A stretch of 64,000 bases of DNA from Streptomyces sp. L-9-10 (GTDB taxonomy: Bacteria > Actinomycetota > Actinomycetes > Streptomycetales > Streptomycetaceae), in the NCBI RefSeq assembly GCF_004151105.1, contig NZ_PHRF01000048.1, forward strand, positions 62,001 to 126,000. The letters run 5' to 3'. Shown here in pieces: positions 33,191-42,710 of this stretch. Below the pieces are notes generated by a model that did not search any database, was not told the DNA's origin, and saw nothing but the letters and a program-made list of their open reading frames with translations. Position 1 is the first letter of the stretch. The number at the start of each line of letters is the position of its first letter. The translations under genes were made by a program, and so were the position numbers.

Positions 33191-34797
33191 TGACTAGTCA
33201 GACCACTGTCGACAAGGCGCCGCCTTCGCCGGAGTCCCCGGGGCCGACGCCGTCCAAGGGGCTGCGCGGCCACCCCTGGCTCACGCTGTTCTCCGTGGCG
33301 ATCGGCATCATGATGGTGGCGCTCGACGGCACCATTGTCGCGATCGCGAACCCTGCCATCCAGAAGGACCTCGGCGCCACTTTCGCCGATGTGCAGTGGA
33401 TAACCAACGGCTACTTCCTCGCGCTCGCCGTGGCGCTGATCACCGCGGGCAAGCTCGGTGACCGGTTCGGTCACCGTCAGACCTTCCTCATAGGCGTCAT
33501 CGGGTTCGCCGCCTCGTCGGGGGCCATCGGGCTGTCCGACAGCATCTCCCTCGTGATCACCTTCCGGGTGCTCCAGGGGCTGTTCGGCGCCCTGCTGATG
33601 CCGGCCGCGCTCGGTCTGCTGCGCGCCACCTTCCCCGCCGAGAAGCTCAATATGGCCATCGGTATCTGGGGCATGGTCATCGGTGCCTCCACCGCGGGCG
33701 GCCCGATCCTGGGCGGTGTGCTGGTCGAGCACGTCAGCTGGCAGTCGGTCTTCTTCATCAATGTGCCGATCGGTGTGATCGCCCTGATCATCGGCGGGCT
33801 GATCCTGCTGGATCACCGGGCGAAGAACGCCCCGAGGTCCTTCGACATCCTCGGCATCGTGCTGCTCTCGGGCGCCATGTTCTGTCTGGTCTGGGCGATC
33901 ATCAAGGCGCCCGTCTGGGGCTGGGGCGACGGCAAGACCTGGCTCTTCATGGGCGCCGCCATCCTCTCCTTCGTGCTCTTCGCCTTCTGGGAGACGAAGG
34001 TCAAGGAACCGCTCGTACCGCTGGCGCTCTTCCGCTCCGTACCGCTCTCCGCCGGCGTGGTGCTGATGGCCCTGATGGCGATCGCCTTCCTGGGCGGCCT
34101 CTTCTTCGTCACCTTCTACCTCCAGAACGTGCACGGCATGAGCCCGGTCGACAGCGGCCTCCATATCCTTCCGCTCACCGGCATGATGATCGTCGGCTCG
34201 CCCCTCGCGGGCCTGCTGATCACCAAGACGGGGCCGCGGATCCCGCTGGCCGGTGGCATGGCGCTGACCGCGGTCGCCATGTTCGGCATGTCCACCCTGG
34301 AGATCGGCACCAGCAGCTTCACCATGTCGATCTGGTTCGCGCTGCTCGGCCTCGGCCTGGCGCCGGTCATGGTCGGCGCGACCGAGGTCATCGTGGGCAA
34401 CGCACCGATGGAGCTGTCCGGGGTGGCCGGCGGAATCCAGCAGTCCGCCATGCAGATCGGCGGCAGCCTCGGTACGGCCGTGCTCGGCGCCGTCATGGCA
34501 TCCAAGGTCTCCAACGACCTGCCAGGCAACTGGGCCGGGGCCGGTCTGCCGCCGCTCAGTCCCGCGCAGGCCGAGCAGGCCGCCGAGGCGGTCCAGGTCG
34601 GAGTGCCTCCGGTGGCGCCGGGCACGCCCGCCGCGATCGCCGAGAAGATCACGGGCGTCGCGCACGACACCTTCATGTCGGGCATGGGGCTGGCCTCCCT
34701 CGTCGCGGCCGGTGTCGCGGTGGTGGCGGTCTTCGTCGCCCTGCTGACGAAGCGCGGCAGCAACGCGGACGCCGCGGGCGCGGGGGTGCACATCTGA
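33190..34797 (+). CDS. MFS multidrug efflux transporter, DHA2 (EmrB/QacA) family
   Basis: A 535-residue protein with fourteen predicted membrane segments. The family motifs are visible: ALDGTIVAIANPAIQKDLGA near TM1, GKLGDRFGHRQTFLIGV (motif A, about 84-100) and GPILGGVLVEHVSWQSVFFINVPIG (motif C, about 173-197). It should export drugs or an endogenous metabolite in exchange for protons. ATG 33190 coincides with the predicted transcription start. The divergent TetR gene is the likely repressor. A perfect terminator follows. Confidence 0.94.
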   Translation: MTSQTTVDKAPPSPESPGPTPSKGLRGHPWLTLFSVAIGIMMVALDGTIVAIANPAIQKDLGATFADVQWITNGYFLALAVALITAGKLGDRFGHRQTFLIGVIGFAASSGAIGLSDSISLVITFRVLQGLFGALLMPAALGLLRATFPAEKLNMAIGIWGMVIGASTAGGPILGGVLVEHVSWQSVFFINVPIGVIALIIGGLILLDHRAKNAPRSFDILGIVLLSGAMFCLVWAIIKAPVWGWGDGKTWLFMGAAILSFVLFAFWETKVKEPLVPLALFRSVPLSAGVVLMALMAIAFLGGLFFVTFYLQNVHGMSPVDSGLHILPLTGMMIVGSPLAGLLITKTGPRIPLAGGMALTAVAMFGMSTLEIGTSSFTMSIWFALLGLGLAPVMVGATEVIVGNAPMELSGVAGGIQQSAMQIGGSLGTAVLGAVMASKVSNDLPGNWAGAGLPPLSPAQAEQAAEAVQVGVPPVAPGTPAAIAEKITGVAHDTFMSGMGLASLVAAGVAVVAVFVALLTKRGSNADAAGAGVHI

Positions 34798-34837
34798 CGT
34801 CAGCCCCCGGTTGACTTGACGTCAACTCAGCGCCCAC

Positions 34838-34871
34838 GACAGCCCCGCCGTAACCTTCCGGCGGGGCTGTC
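34838..34871 (+). terminator. Terminator after the MFS transporter
   Basis: GACAGCCCCGCCG (34838-34850) pairs perfectly with CGGCGGGGCTGTC (34859-34871). A second inverted repeat GTTGAC/GTCAAC lies just upstream at about 34810-34826. Confidence 0.75.
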
Positions 34872-34972
34872 GCCTATCCGGGTGGAGGTCGACGTTTCCC
34901 CTTCCCGTGGCCAAGCGCCGCAGGTCAGAGTGCGGTTGACCGATTTCGCACCACACACGGGGACCGATTCAT

Positions 34973-35347
34973 ATGCGCAAGACCACACGCACAGCCATGT
35001 CCGTCGGGGCGCTGGCCTTCGCCGCCCTGCTGCCGGCGGCCGCCGCCGAGGCGGCGCCGCCCCGCCTCGGCGAGTGCGCCACCGGCGAGTTGTGCCTCTG
35101 GCCGAAGGAGGAATTCCGGGGCGCGCGGCAGACGTACGAGCTGTCGGCCACCGACATCGACAGCTGTGTGCCGCTTCCGGCGGGCATCAGCGCGCAGTCA
35201 CTGGCCAATCGCACGGGGCGGAACGTGACCACCTATCAGTCCGCCGAGTGCGCGGAGACGGGGGAGTTCGAGACGTATCCGGGCAAGGGCAGCTGGATGC
35301 CGCAGTCGCCGTACCGGGTACGGGCCTTCAAGATCTGGGAGCGCTGA
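34973..35347 (+). CDS. Secreted peptidase inhibitor, family I36
   Basis: A 124-residue exported protein. Residues 1-28 form a signal peptide ending AAAEAA. The mature part has four Cys (GECATGELCLW, DSCVPLP, SAECAETG), likely two disulfides, and the beta/gamma-crystallin-like I36 pattern LCLWPKEEFRGARQTY and ITGR-type NRTGRNVTTYQ. The type member SMI inhibits extracellular metalloproteases in Streptomyces nigrescens. The ATG at 34973 has only a weak ribosome site (GGGGA). The protein may protect the colony from its own proteases; other small I36-like proteins have no known inhibition. Confidence 0.83.
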   Translation: MRKTTRTAMSVGALAFAALLPAAAAEAAPPRLGECATGELCLWPKEEFRGARQTYELSATDIDSCVPLPAGISAQSLANRTGRNVTTYQSAECAETGEFETYPGKGSWMPQSPYRVRAFKIWER

Positions 35348-35370
35348 CCGGACCGGACCGGGAAGAGCCG

Positions 35371-35426
35371 GACCGTGAAAGGGCCCGGCTGTGACAGCGC
35401 CTGACCGTGAAAGGGCCCGGCTGTGA
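35371..35426. repeat. 24-bp direct repeat in the I36/aceE intergenic region
   Basis: A 24-bp sequence starting gaccgtgaaagggcccggct occurs at 35371-35394 and 35403-35426, period 32 bp. It lies between the I36 stop and the convergent terminator. Confidence 0.8.
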
Positions 35427-35432
35427 AAGGGA

Positions 35433-35468
35433 GGAGGGCGGCGGAACCCATGGGTCCCGCCGCCCTCC
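35433..35468. terminator. Bidirectional terminator between I36 inhibitor and aceE
   Basis: A 17-bp stem (35433-35449 with 35452-35468) with one mismatch and an ATG/CA loop region of 2 nt sits just before the aceE stop. It should stop both convergent genes. Confidence 0.75.
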
Positions 35469-35475
35469 GCCCGTC

Positions 35476-38208
35476 TCAGGCGTCGCCGCCCGCCGCGCCC
35501 GGGTCCGCCGCCGAGGCGTCCAGCAGCTGGTAGCGGTCCACCGCCTGCTTCAGCACCGAACGGTCGACCTTGCCCTCCTTGGCCAGCTCGGTCAGCACGC
35601 CGAGCACGATCGACTGCGCGTCGATGTGGAAGAAGCGACGGGCCGCGCCGCGCGTGTCCGCGAAGCCGAAGCCGTCCGCGCCCAGCGACTGGTACGTGCC
35701 GGGCACCCAGCGCGCGATCTGATCCGGCACCGATCGCATCCAGTCGGAAACCGCCACGAACGGTCCCTCCGCGCCGGAGAGCTTCTGGGTCACATACGGG
35801 ACGCGCTGGTCTTCCTCGGGGTGCAGCAGATTGTGCCGCTCCACCTCGACGGCCTCACGGCGCAGCTCGTTCCAGGACGTCGCCGACCAGACATCGGCCC
35901 GTACGTTCCACTCCTCGGCGAGGATCCGCTGGGCCTCCAGTGCCCACGGCACCGCCACGCCGGACGCCATGATCTGCGCCGGGATCGAGCCCTGCTCGCC
36001 GCGCCTGTAGCGGTGAATCCCCTTGAGGATGCCCTCCACGTCCACATCGGCGGGCTCGGCGGGGTGCTGGATCGGCTCGTTGTAGACGGTGAGGTAGTAG
36101 AAGATGTCCTCGCTGTCCGGGCCGTACATCCGGCGCAGACCGTCCTGGACGATATGCGCGATCTCGAAGCCGTAGGCGGGGTCGTACGCGACACAGCCCG
36201 GGTTGGTCGAGGCCAGCAGATGCGAATGGCCGTCCGCGTGCTGTAGCCCTTCACCGGTCAGGGTCGTACGTCCGGCGGTCGCACCCAGTACGAACCCGCG
36301 CGCGAGCTGGTCGGCCATCTGCCAGAACTGGTCGCCGGTCCGCTGGAAACCGAACATCGAGTAGAAGACATAGACCGGGATCAGCGGTTCGCCATGCGTG
36401 GCGTACGCCGAGCCCGCCGCGATGAGCGAGGCCGTACAGCCCGCCTCGGAGATGCCGTCGTGCAGCATCTGGCCGGTCGGCGACTCCTTGTACGCGAGCA
36501 GCAGCTCACGGTCCACGGACTCGTACTGCTGGCCCAGCGGGTTGTAGATCTTGGCGCTCGGGAAGAACGAGTCCATACCGAACGTGCGGTACTCGTCCGG
36601 CGCGATCAGCACGAAGCGCCTGCCGATCTCCTTGTCCCGCATCAGGTCCTTGAGCAGCCGGACGAACGCCATGGTGGTGGCGATCGACTGCTGGCCCGAG
36701 CCCTTCTTCACCGCCGCGTAGGTCTTGTCCCCGGGCAGATTCAGCGGCTTCGCCCGGACGACGCGCGTCGGTACGTACCCGCCCAGCGACTTACGGCGGT
36801 CATGCATGTACTGGATCTCTTCCGAGTCCCGGCCCGGGTGGTAGTACGGCGGCGCGCCGTCCTCCAGCTCCTTGTCCGTGATCGGCAGGTGCAGCCGGTC
36901 GCGGAAGCCCTTGAGGTCGGAGACCGTCAGCTTCTTCATCTGGTGGGTCGCGTTGCGGCCCTCGAAGTTCGGCCCCAGCGTCCAGCCCTTGACGGTCTGC
37001 GCCAGGATCACCGTCGGCTGGCCCTTGTGGGCCTTGGCCGCCGCGTACGCCGCGTAGACCTTCCTGTGGTCGTGACCGCCGCGGCCCAGGTGCAGGATCT
37101 GGTCGTCGGTCATGTTCTCGACCATGGCGCGCAGCCGCTGGTCGTCGCCGAAGAAGTGTTCACGGATGTACGCGCCGGTCTCGGTGGCGTACGTCTGGAA
37201 TTGCCCGTCCGGCGTGGTGTTCAGCCGGTTGACCAGTACGCCGTCCCTGTCCTGCGCGAGCAGTGGGTCCCAGGAGCGGTCCCAGACCAGCTTGATGACG
37301 TTCCAGCCGGCGCCCCGGAACTGCGACTCCAGCTCCTGGATGATCTTGCCGTTGCCGCGTACGGGACCGTCGAGACGCTGGAGATTGCAGTTCACGACGA
37401 AGGTCAGATTGTCCAGGCCCTCACGGGCGGCGATGGACAGCTGGCCCAGCGACTCGGGCTCGTCCATCTCGCCGTCGCCGAGGTACGCCCAGACATGCGA
37501 GGCGGAGGTGTCGGCGATACCGCGCGCCTCCATATAGCGGTTCATCCGGGCCTGGTAGATCGCGCCGAGGGGGCCGAGGCCCATCGAGACGGTCGGGAAC
37601 TCCCAGAAGTCCGGCATCAGCCGCGGGTGCGGATAGCTGGACAGCCCGTACGGAGCCTTCGACTTCTCCTGGCGGAACGCGTCGAGCTGCGTCTCGCTCA
37701 GCCGGTCGAGGAGGAAGGCGCGGGCGTAGATACCGGGGGAGGCATGGCCCTGGAAGAAGATCTGGTCGCCGCCGTCACCGCCGTCCTTGCCCCGGAAGAA
37801 GTGGTTGAAGCCCACGTCGTAGAGGGAGGCGGAGGAGGCGAAGGTGGCGATGTGGCCGCCGACGCCGATCCCCGGGCGCTGCGCGCGCGACACCATCACG
37901 GCCGCGTTCCAGCGGGTCGCGTTGAGGATCTTGCGTTCGGTCTCCTCGTTGCCGGGGAAGAACGGCTCGTCCTTGGTGGCGATGGTGTTGACGTAGTCCG
38001 AGCTGCGCATCTCCGGCACAGCCACACGCTTCTCGCGCGCCCGCTCGATCAGCCGGAGCATCAGATAACGGGCGCGCTCACGGCCGCGCTCGTCCACAGC
38101 GGCGTCGAGCGAGTCGAGCCACTCCTGGGTCTCTTCGGGATCAAAGTCCGGGACCTGGCTGGGAAGGCCGCCAATGATGATCGGGTTGCGATCGGATCCG
38201 GAAGCCAC
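35476..38208 (-). CDS. aceE: Pyruvate dehydrogenase E1 component, homodimeric
   Basis: A 910-residue E1 that decarboxylates pyruvate with thiamine diphosphate and passes the acetyl group to the E2 lipoyl domain. The ThDP/Mg motif runs from GDG at 244-246 ([12 protein letters not shown]) to NCN at 273-275. Early conserved segments [22 protein letters not shown] and [13 protein letters not shown] and the C-terminal transketolase part ([21 protein letters not shown]) are intact. GTG 38208 has GAAGGAAAA upstream; the frame extends 19 codons further without family similarity. The gene stands alone, with E2 and E3 elsewhere, as usual in actinobacteria. Confidence 0.95.
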   Translation of the reverse strand: MASGSDRNPIIIGGLPSQVPDFDPEETQEWLDSLDAAVDERGRERARYLMLRLIERAREKRVAVPEMRSSDYVNTIATKDEPFFPGNEETERKILNATRWNAAVMVSRAQRPGIGVGGHIATFASSASLYDVGFNHFFRGKDGGDGGDQIFFQGHASPGIYARAFLLDRLSETQLDAFRQEKSKAPYGLSSYPHPRLMPDFWEFPTVSMGLGPLGAIYQARMNRYMEARGIADTSASHVWAYLGDGEMDEPESLGQLSIAAREGLDNLTFVVNCNLQRLDGPVRGNGKIIQELESQFRGAGWNVIKLVWDRSWDPLLAQDRDGVLVNRLNTTPDGQFQTYATETGAYIREHFFGDDQRLRAMVENMTDDQILHLGRGGHDHRKVYAAYAAAKAHKGQPTVILAQTVKGWTLGPNFEGRNATHQMKKLTVSDLKGFRDRLHLPITDKELEDGAPPYYHPGRDSEEIQYMHDRRKSLGGYVPTRVVRAKPLNLPGDKTYAAVKKGSGQQSIATTMAFVRLLKDLMRDKEIGRRFVLIAPDEYRTFGMDSFFPSAKIYNPLGQQYESVDRELLLAYKESPTGQMLHDGISEAGCTASLIAAGSAYATHGEPLIPVYVFYSMFGFQRTGDQFWQMADQLARGFVLGATAGRTTLTGEGLQHADGHSHLLASTNPGCVAYDPAYGFEIAHIVQDGLRRMYGPDSEDIFYYLTVYNEPIQHPAEPADVDVEGILKGIHRYRRGEQGSIPAQIMASGVAVPWALEAQRILAEEWNVRADVWSATSWNELRREAVEVERHNLLHPEEDQRVPYVTQKLSGAEGPFVAVSDWMRSVPDQIARWVPGTYQSLGADGFGFADTRGAARRFFHIDAQSIVLGVLTELAKEGKVDRSVLKQAVDRYQLLDASAADPGAAGGDA

Positions 38209-38736
38209 GCTTTTCCTTCGCTGTTTGGGTCGTATCGTGCCCTGCACGCGATCGCTGCGGTGCACGCCGTCGGGTTACTGCTGCTACGCGGGCCCGGGAC
38301 CTGGGTGTCTCACCGGAGCCCCCGGGGCACGGGCACGTACGCCGCCCTCCATCGTGTACCGCGGCGGCGGAAACGTCATCTCTACCGAGTGGTAACCCGT
38401 GCTCCGCGGGAAAATACCGCGCCCGAGTCCGGTTTCCACGGCGGTCAAATCGCAACCTTACGCCCACTCCGTCCAAGCGTTTCGTTCGGTCGTTCGGACC
38501 TGATTGACGTACCGAAGCGGCATAACATGGCAGAGGATGAGAAAACGTACGGCCTGTGTCACAGGGTGCGAGGTCGAAGTGACAGGAGATGCGACGAAGG
38601 AGCCCGGAACGTCACCGTTTCGGCGGTCTCGGCGGCCGGGTACTTGCGCGATCCGCCCCGCCCGTGTGGACAATGGCCAATGCCCCGCGTACGCGCGGCC
38701 GAAGCATTTATCCGAAACATGATCAGGAGGCAATCC
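38209..38736. other. 528-bp divergent intergenic region between aceE and DUF3052
   Basis: No convincing gene is present on either strand: the open plus-strand frame here continues through the aceE antisense and lacks a start with a ribosome site. A GGAAC box (38606-38610) with GTC 15 bp later (38626) loosely resembles an ECF-sigma promoter, but the spacing is not diagnostic. AT-richer patches occur at about 38395-38410, 38505-38530 and 38695-38725. It presumably carries promoters for both flanking genes. Confidence 0.5.
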
Positions 38737-39174
38737 GTGAGCGCGACCGCGGACCACGCGGAGGAACGAACCAACCTCGCCGCTCGGCTTGGGTTCGAAC
38801 CCGGACAGGTGGTCCAGGAGCTCGGCTACGACGACGACGTCGACCAGGAGCTCCGCGAGTCCATCGAGGCCGTCATCGGCCAGGACCTTGTCGACGAGGA
38901 CTACGACGACGTGGCCGACGCCGTCGTCCTGTGGTTCCGTGACGAGGACGGCGACCTTACGGACGCGCTGGTGGACGCCATCGGTTTGATCGAAGACGGC
39001 GGAGTGGTCTGGCTGCTGACGCCCAAGACCGGCCGTGACGGCTACGTCGAACCGAGCGACATCAGCGAGGCGGCCCAGACCTCGGGCCTGTCCCAGACCA
39101 AGAGCGTGAGCGCCGGCAAGGACTGGACCGGCGGCCGTCTCGTCACCCCCAAGGCGGCGAAGACCAAGCGCTGA
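38737..39174 (+). CDS. DUF3052 domain-containing protein
   Basis: A 145-residue, very acidic protein of the actinobacterial DUF3052 family: TNLAARLGFEPGQVVQELGYDDDVDQELRESIEAVIG, DYDDVADAVVLWFRDEDGDL and VWLLTPKTGRDGYVEPSDI are the conserved blocks. Function is unknown; it is widely kept beside aceE in streptomycetes. GTG 38737 follows AGGAGG at 38725-38730. A perfect 14-bp terminator lies 67 bp downstream. Confidence 0.92.
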   Translation: MSATADHAEERTNLAARLGFEPGQVVQELGYDDDVDQELRESIEAVIGQDLVDEDYDDVADAVVLWFRDEDGDLTDALVDAIGLIEDGGVVWLLTPKTGRDGYVEPSDISEAAQTSGLSQTKSVSAGKDWTGGRLVTPKAAKTKR

Positions 39175-39241
39175 CTCCGAGCGCCGAGCGCGCAAGACGC
39201 AGCAGCCGACAGCGAGCAGCCCTGAACTGCGAGCAGCCTTG

Positions 39242-39275
39242 AGGGCCCCCGCCGACTCCGATCGGCGGGGGCCCT
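39242..39275 (+). terminator. Terminator after DUF3052
   Basis: AGGGCCCCCGCCGA (39242-39255) and TCGGCGGGGGCCCT (39262-39275) form a perfect 14-bp stem with a 6-nt loop. Confidence 0.85.
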
Positions 39276-39332
39276 GTGCGTAGGGTGGTCGGGAGACAGT
39301 CAGAGCCACAGCCTTCGAAAGGACGTGCATCC

Positions 39333-39812
39333 ATGGCGATCGAGGTCGGCGCCCCCGCCCCGGACTTCGAACTGAAGGACAACCACGGGCGGACCGTGCG
39401 ACTGTCCGACTTCCGCCGCTCCGAGGACGGTGCGGACAGCGGCAAGAACGTGGTGCTGCTCTTCTACCCCTTCGCCTTCACCGGTGTGTGCACCGGCGAG
39501 CTGTGCGCCCTGCGCGACGAGCTGCCCTCGTTCGTCAACGAGGGCACCCAGCTGCTCGCCGTCTCGAACGACTCCATCCACACCCTGCGCGTCTTCGGTG
39601 AGCAGGAGGGCCTGGAGTACCCGCTCCTGTCGGACTTCTGGCCGCACGGCGCGGTCTCGCGCGCGTACGGCGTCTTCGACGAGGACAAGGGATGCGCGGT
39701 GCGCGGCACCTTCATCATCGACAAGGACGGCATCGTGCGCTGGACGGTCGTCAACGGTCTGCCGGACGCCAGGGATCTCGACGAGTACGTCAAGGCGCTC
39801 GCCGCGCTCTGA
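39333..39812 (+). CDS. Peroxiredoxin, AhpE/BCP type
   Basis: A 159-residue thiol peroxidase. The peroxidatic Cys53 lies in PFAFTGVCTGELC (PxxxTxxC motif) with Thr50, and a second Cys58 follows five residues later, so a resolving disulfide within the active-site helix is possible. The rest, SDFWPHGAVSRAYGVFDEDKGCAVRGTFIIDKDGIVRW, fits mycobacterial AhpE. It should reduce hydrogen peroxide, peroxynitrite or lipid peroxides. ATG 39333 has GAAAGGA upstream. It stands between DUF3052 and the Ter genes and may belong to the same stress response. Confidence 0.92.
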   Translation: MAIEVGAPAPDFELKDNHGRTVRLSDFRRSEDGADSGKNVVLLFYPFAFTGVCTGELCALRDELPSFVNEGTQLLAVSNDSIHTLRVFGEQEGLEYPLLSDFWPHGAVSRAYGVFDEDKGCAVRGTFIIDKDGIVRWTVVNGLPDARDLDEYVKALAAL

Positions 39813-39821
39813 CGGGCCCCG

Positions 39822-39846
39822 GCCGGTCCGTCCCCTCCGGACCGGC
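39822..39846 (+). terminator. Terminator after peroxiredoxin
   Basis: GCCGGTCCG (39822-39830) pairs with CGGACCGGC (39838-39846) around a 7-nt loop, 10 bp after the stop codon. Confidence 0.6.
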
Positions 39847-39986
39847 ACCCCGAAATCGCACAGCAACGGGGAACCGGTCACTAGGATCCAGTCGTTGATC
39901 CGATGCCAACGCCTCAGGGGACGCGCGACCCGCGGCAGCAGCCGCCGAGCCGGGCCGCCGGCCCCGAGAAACCAAAGGGAGGACTC

Positions 39987-40562
39987 GTGGGAGTCAGCCT
40001 CAGCAAGGGCGGAAACGTCTCGCTGACCAAGGCCGCGCCCAACCTGACCGCGGTCACCGTGGGTCTGGGCTGGGACGTCCGTACGACCACCGGCAGTGAC
40101 TTCGACCTCGACGCCAGCGCCCTGCTGACGAACGCCGAGGGCAAGGTCGCCGTCGACGGGAACTTCATCTTCTTCAACAACCTCAAGAGCCCCGACGGAT
40201 CCGTCGAGCACACCGGTGACAACCTCACCGGTGAGGGCGAGGGCGACGACGAGGCGATCAAGGTCAATCTGGCCGCGGTCCCCGCCGATGTGGACAAGAT
40301 CGTGTTCCCCGTCTCGATCTACGAGGCGGAGAGCCGCCAGCAGTCCTTCGGCCAGGTGCGCAACGCGTTCATCCGCGTGGTCAACCAGGCCGACAACAAC
40401 GAACTCGCCCGGTACGACCTGAGCGAGGACGCCTCGACGGAGACCGCCATGGTCTTCGGCGAGCTGTACCGCAACGGCGCGGAGTGGAAGTTCCGCGCCA
40501 TCGGCCAGGGGTACGCCTCGGGTCTGCGCGGTATCGCACAGGACTTCGGCGTCAACGTCTGA
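39987..40562 (+). CDS. terD: TerD family protein (first copy)
   Basis: A 191-residue TerD. The two-half beta-sandwich has the calcium-binding pattern: [10 protein letters not shown] (38-47) and the acidic loop [13 protein letters not shown] (77-89), then the second half ending [19 protein letters not shown]. TerD proteins bind calcium and form the cytoplasmic part of the Ter stress complex with the TerC membrane protein; in Streptomyces they affect calcium-dependent differentiation. GTG 39987 follows GGGAGGA. It is followed by its own hairpin and a close copy at 40777. Confidence 0.95.
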   Translation: MGVSLSKGGNVSLTKAAPNLTAVTVGLGWDVRTTTGSDFDLDASALLTNAEGKVAVDGNFIFFNNLKSPDGSVEHTGDNLTGEGEGDDEAIKVNLAAVPADVDKIVFPVSIYEAESRQQSFGQVRNAFIRVVNQADNNELARYDLSEDASTETAMVFGELYRNGAEWKFRAIGQGYASGLRGIAQDFGVNV

Positions 40563-40608
40563 ACCGCCGGGCCTGTCCCCACCGGACACGCCTGGGTATC
40601 TTCGAGCA

Positions 40609-40636
40609 CGGCGCCGCACGCTTCAGTGCGGCGCCG
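40609..40636 (+). terminator. Terminator after first terD
   Basis: CGGCGCCGCAC (40609-40619) and GTGCGGCGCCG (40626-40636) form a perfect 11-bp stem with a 6-nt loop. A 15-bp sequence, gtacgcgtctcgcat, is repeated just downstream (40636 and 40659). Confidence 0.7.
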
Positions 40637-40776
40637 TACGCGTCTCGCATGCGGGGTGGTACGCGTCTCGCATCGGTACGGGCACGAGCCGCATGAACAG
40701 GGTTTGAACGGGCAGGACGTCAGGCGCGTCCTGCCCGCAGGACGGCAGCACATCATTTCGGGGAGGACTCACCATC

Positions 40777-41352
40777 ATGGGCGTCACACTCGCCAAGGGA
40801 GGCAATGTCTCCCTCTCCAAAGCCGCACCCAACCTCACCCAGGTGTTGGTAGGGCTCGGCTGGGACGCGCGCTCCACCACCGGAGCCGACTTCGACCTCG
40901 ACGCCAGCGCGCTTCTCTGCCAGTCGGGCCGGGTGCTCGGCGATGAATGGTTCATTTTCTACAACAATCTGACCAGTCCGGACGGATCCGTGGAGCACAC
41001 CGGTGACAATCTGACCGGTGAGGGCGACGGCGACGACGAATCCCTGCTGGTCGACCTCTCCAAGGTGCCTGCTCACTGCGACAAGATCGTCTTTCCTGTC
41101 TCGATCCACGACGCGGACAATCGCGGTCAGACGTTCGGGCAGGTCAGCAACGCCTTCATCCGTGTGGCCAACCAGGCCGACGGCCAGGAGCTCGCTCGCT
41201 ACGACCTCAGCGAGGACGCCTCCACCGAAACCGCGATGATCTTCGGCGAGCTCTACCGCTATGGCGCCGAATGGAAGTTCAGGGCCGTGGGACAGGGGTA
41301 CGCGTCGGGGCTGCGCGGCATCGCTCTAGACTTCGGGGTCAACGTTTCGTAA
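40777..41352 (+). CDS. TerD family protein (second copy)
   Basis: A 191-residue paralogue of the gene just upstream, nearly identical in its second half ([44 protein letters not shown]) and keeping both acidic calcium motifs ([23 protein letters not shown] at 76-88). It differs most in the loop after DASALL ([12 protein letters not shown]). ATG 40777 has GGGGAGGA upstream. It probably forms mixed assemblies with the first copy. The TerC-like gene follows after 51 bp, so this pair may be one operon. Confidence 0.94.
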   Translation: MGVTLAKGGNVSLSKAAPNLTQVLVGLGWDARSTTGADFDLDASALLCQSGRVLGDEWFIFYNNLTSPDGSVEHTGDNLTGEGDGDDESLLVDLSKVPAHCDKIVFPVSIHDADNRGQTFGQVSNAFIRVANQADGQELARYDLSEDASTETAMIFGELYRYGAEWKFRAVGQGYASGLRGIALDFGVNVS

Positions 41353-41403
41353 AGCAGTGCGCTGCGCGGGGGAAAACCCGTTAATCACCAGATGGGGTAG
41401 CCA

Positions 41404-42543
41404 GTGATCCTGAAAACCTTCGGCTGGTCGTTCGCCATCACGGCGCTCGGCCTCGCCTTCGCGGCCTGGCAGTGGGGGTGGGAGGCGTTCGGGATCGTAC
41501 TGATCCTGTCCATCCTTGAGATCTCGCTGTCCTTCGACAACGCGGTTGTCAACGCCGGGGTCCTGAAGAAGATGAATGCCTTCTGGCAGAAGATCTTCCT
41601 CACCATCGGCATCCTCATCGCGGTGTTCGGTATGCGACTGGTCTTCCCCGTCGTGATCGTCGCCATCAGTGCCAAGGTCGGGCCGATCGAGGCCGTCCAG
41701 ATCGCGCTGGACAACCCCGAGCGGTACGAGGCCCTGGTCACCGACGCCCACCCGGGCATCGCCGCCTTCGGTGGAATGTTCCTGCTGATGATCTTCCTCG
41801 ACTTCATCTTCGAGGAGCGGGACATCAAGTGGCTGGGCTGGCTGGAGCGTCCGCTGGCCAAGCTCGGCAAGGTCGACATGCTCTCGGTCTGTGTCGCGCT
41901 GATCGTGCTGCTCGTCACGGCGCTGACCTTCGCCACCAACGCGCACACCAGTACCGGATACCAGGACAAGTCGGCCACCGTACTGCTCGCCGGTGTCGCC
42001 GGTCTGGTCACGTATCTCGTCGTCGGCGGTCTCTCGGGCTTCTTCGAGAACCGGCTGGAGGAGCAGGAGGAGCAGGAGCACGAAGCGGAGGAGAAGGCCA
42101 AGGCCGAGGGCAAGCAGGTCTCCGCGATCGGTCTCGCCGGCAAGGCCGCGTTCTTCCTCTTCCTCTACCTGGAGGTCCTGGACGCGTCGTTCTCCTTCGA
42201 CGGAGTCATCGGCGCCTTCGCCATCACGAACCAGATCTTCTGGATGGCGCTGGGTCTCGGTATCGGCGCGATGTACGTACGTTCGCTCACGGTCTACCTG
42301 GTCCGCCAGGGCACCCTGGACGACTACGTCTACCTGGAGCACGGCGCGCACTACGCGATCGGCGCGCTCGCCGCGATCCTGCTGATCACCATCGAGCACT
42401 CGATCAACGAGATCATCACCGGTCTGATCGGCGTGCTTCTCATCGGCGCCTCCTTCTGGTCCTCGATCCGCCGTAACAAGGCGCTCGCGGCCGGGGAGGG
42501 CGACAAGGACGCCGACGACGACAAGGCGGCGGTCCAGGTCTGA
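41404..42543 (+). CDS. TerC-like integral membrane protein (DUF475)
   Basis: A 379-residue protein with about nine membrane segments and the TerC signatures ILEISLSFDNAVVNAGVLKKMN (about 38-60) and YLEVLDASFSFDGVIGAFA (about 256-275), each with membrane-embedded acidic residues suited to metal binding. The cytoplasmic loop between is a charged coil (EEQEEQEHEAEEKAKAEG). TerC family members help handle manganese or calcium and recruit TerD. GTG 41404 is preceded by GATGGGG. It lies 51 bp after the second terD and ends in a terminator. Confidence 0.92.
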   Translation: MILKTFGWSFAITALGLAFAAWQWGWEAFGIVLILSILEISLSFDNAVVNAGVLKKMNAFWQKIFLTIGILIAVFGMRLVFPVVIVAISAKVGPIEAVQIALDNPERYEALVTDAHPGIAAFGGMFLLMIFLDFIFEERDIKWLGWLERPLAKLGKVDMLSVCVALIVLLVTALTFATNAHTSTGYQDKSATVLLAGVAGLVTYLVVGGLSGFFENRLEEQEEQEHEAEEKAKAEGKQVSAIGLAGKAAFFLFLYLEVLDASFSFDGVIGAFAITNQIFWMALGLGIGAMYVRSLTVYLVRQGTLDDYVYLEHGAHYAIGALAAILLITIEHSINEIITGLIGVLLIGASFWSSIRRNKALAAGEGDKDADDDKAAVQV

Positions 42544-42618
42544 GCCGGTGCTCCGGTGAGCCTTTGTTGAGCCGGTCCTCCCGAGGGTGACGCGGAGGGC
42601 AATCAGGGAACGCTCTGA

Positions 42619-42658
42619 ACGGGGCGGCCGAGAGGCGTGAGCCTGCCGGCCGCCCCGT
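42619..42658 (+). terminator. Terminator after the TerC-like gene
   Basis: ACGGGGCGGCCG (42619-42630) pairs perfectly with CGGCCGCCCCGT (42647-42658). Confidence 0.7.
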
Positions 42659-42710
42659 TCTTCCATGTGATCGTGGCGAGTTGAGAGTTGACGACAGGAG
42701 TGGGGTGGGC

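Noticed and set aside
36394..39174. Very long plus-strand open frame opposite aceE and into DUF3052
   Set aside because: It exists because GC-rich codons read backward rarely give stops. Codon bias fits aceE on the minus strand, and only the last 145 codons, from GTG 38737, are a real gene.
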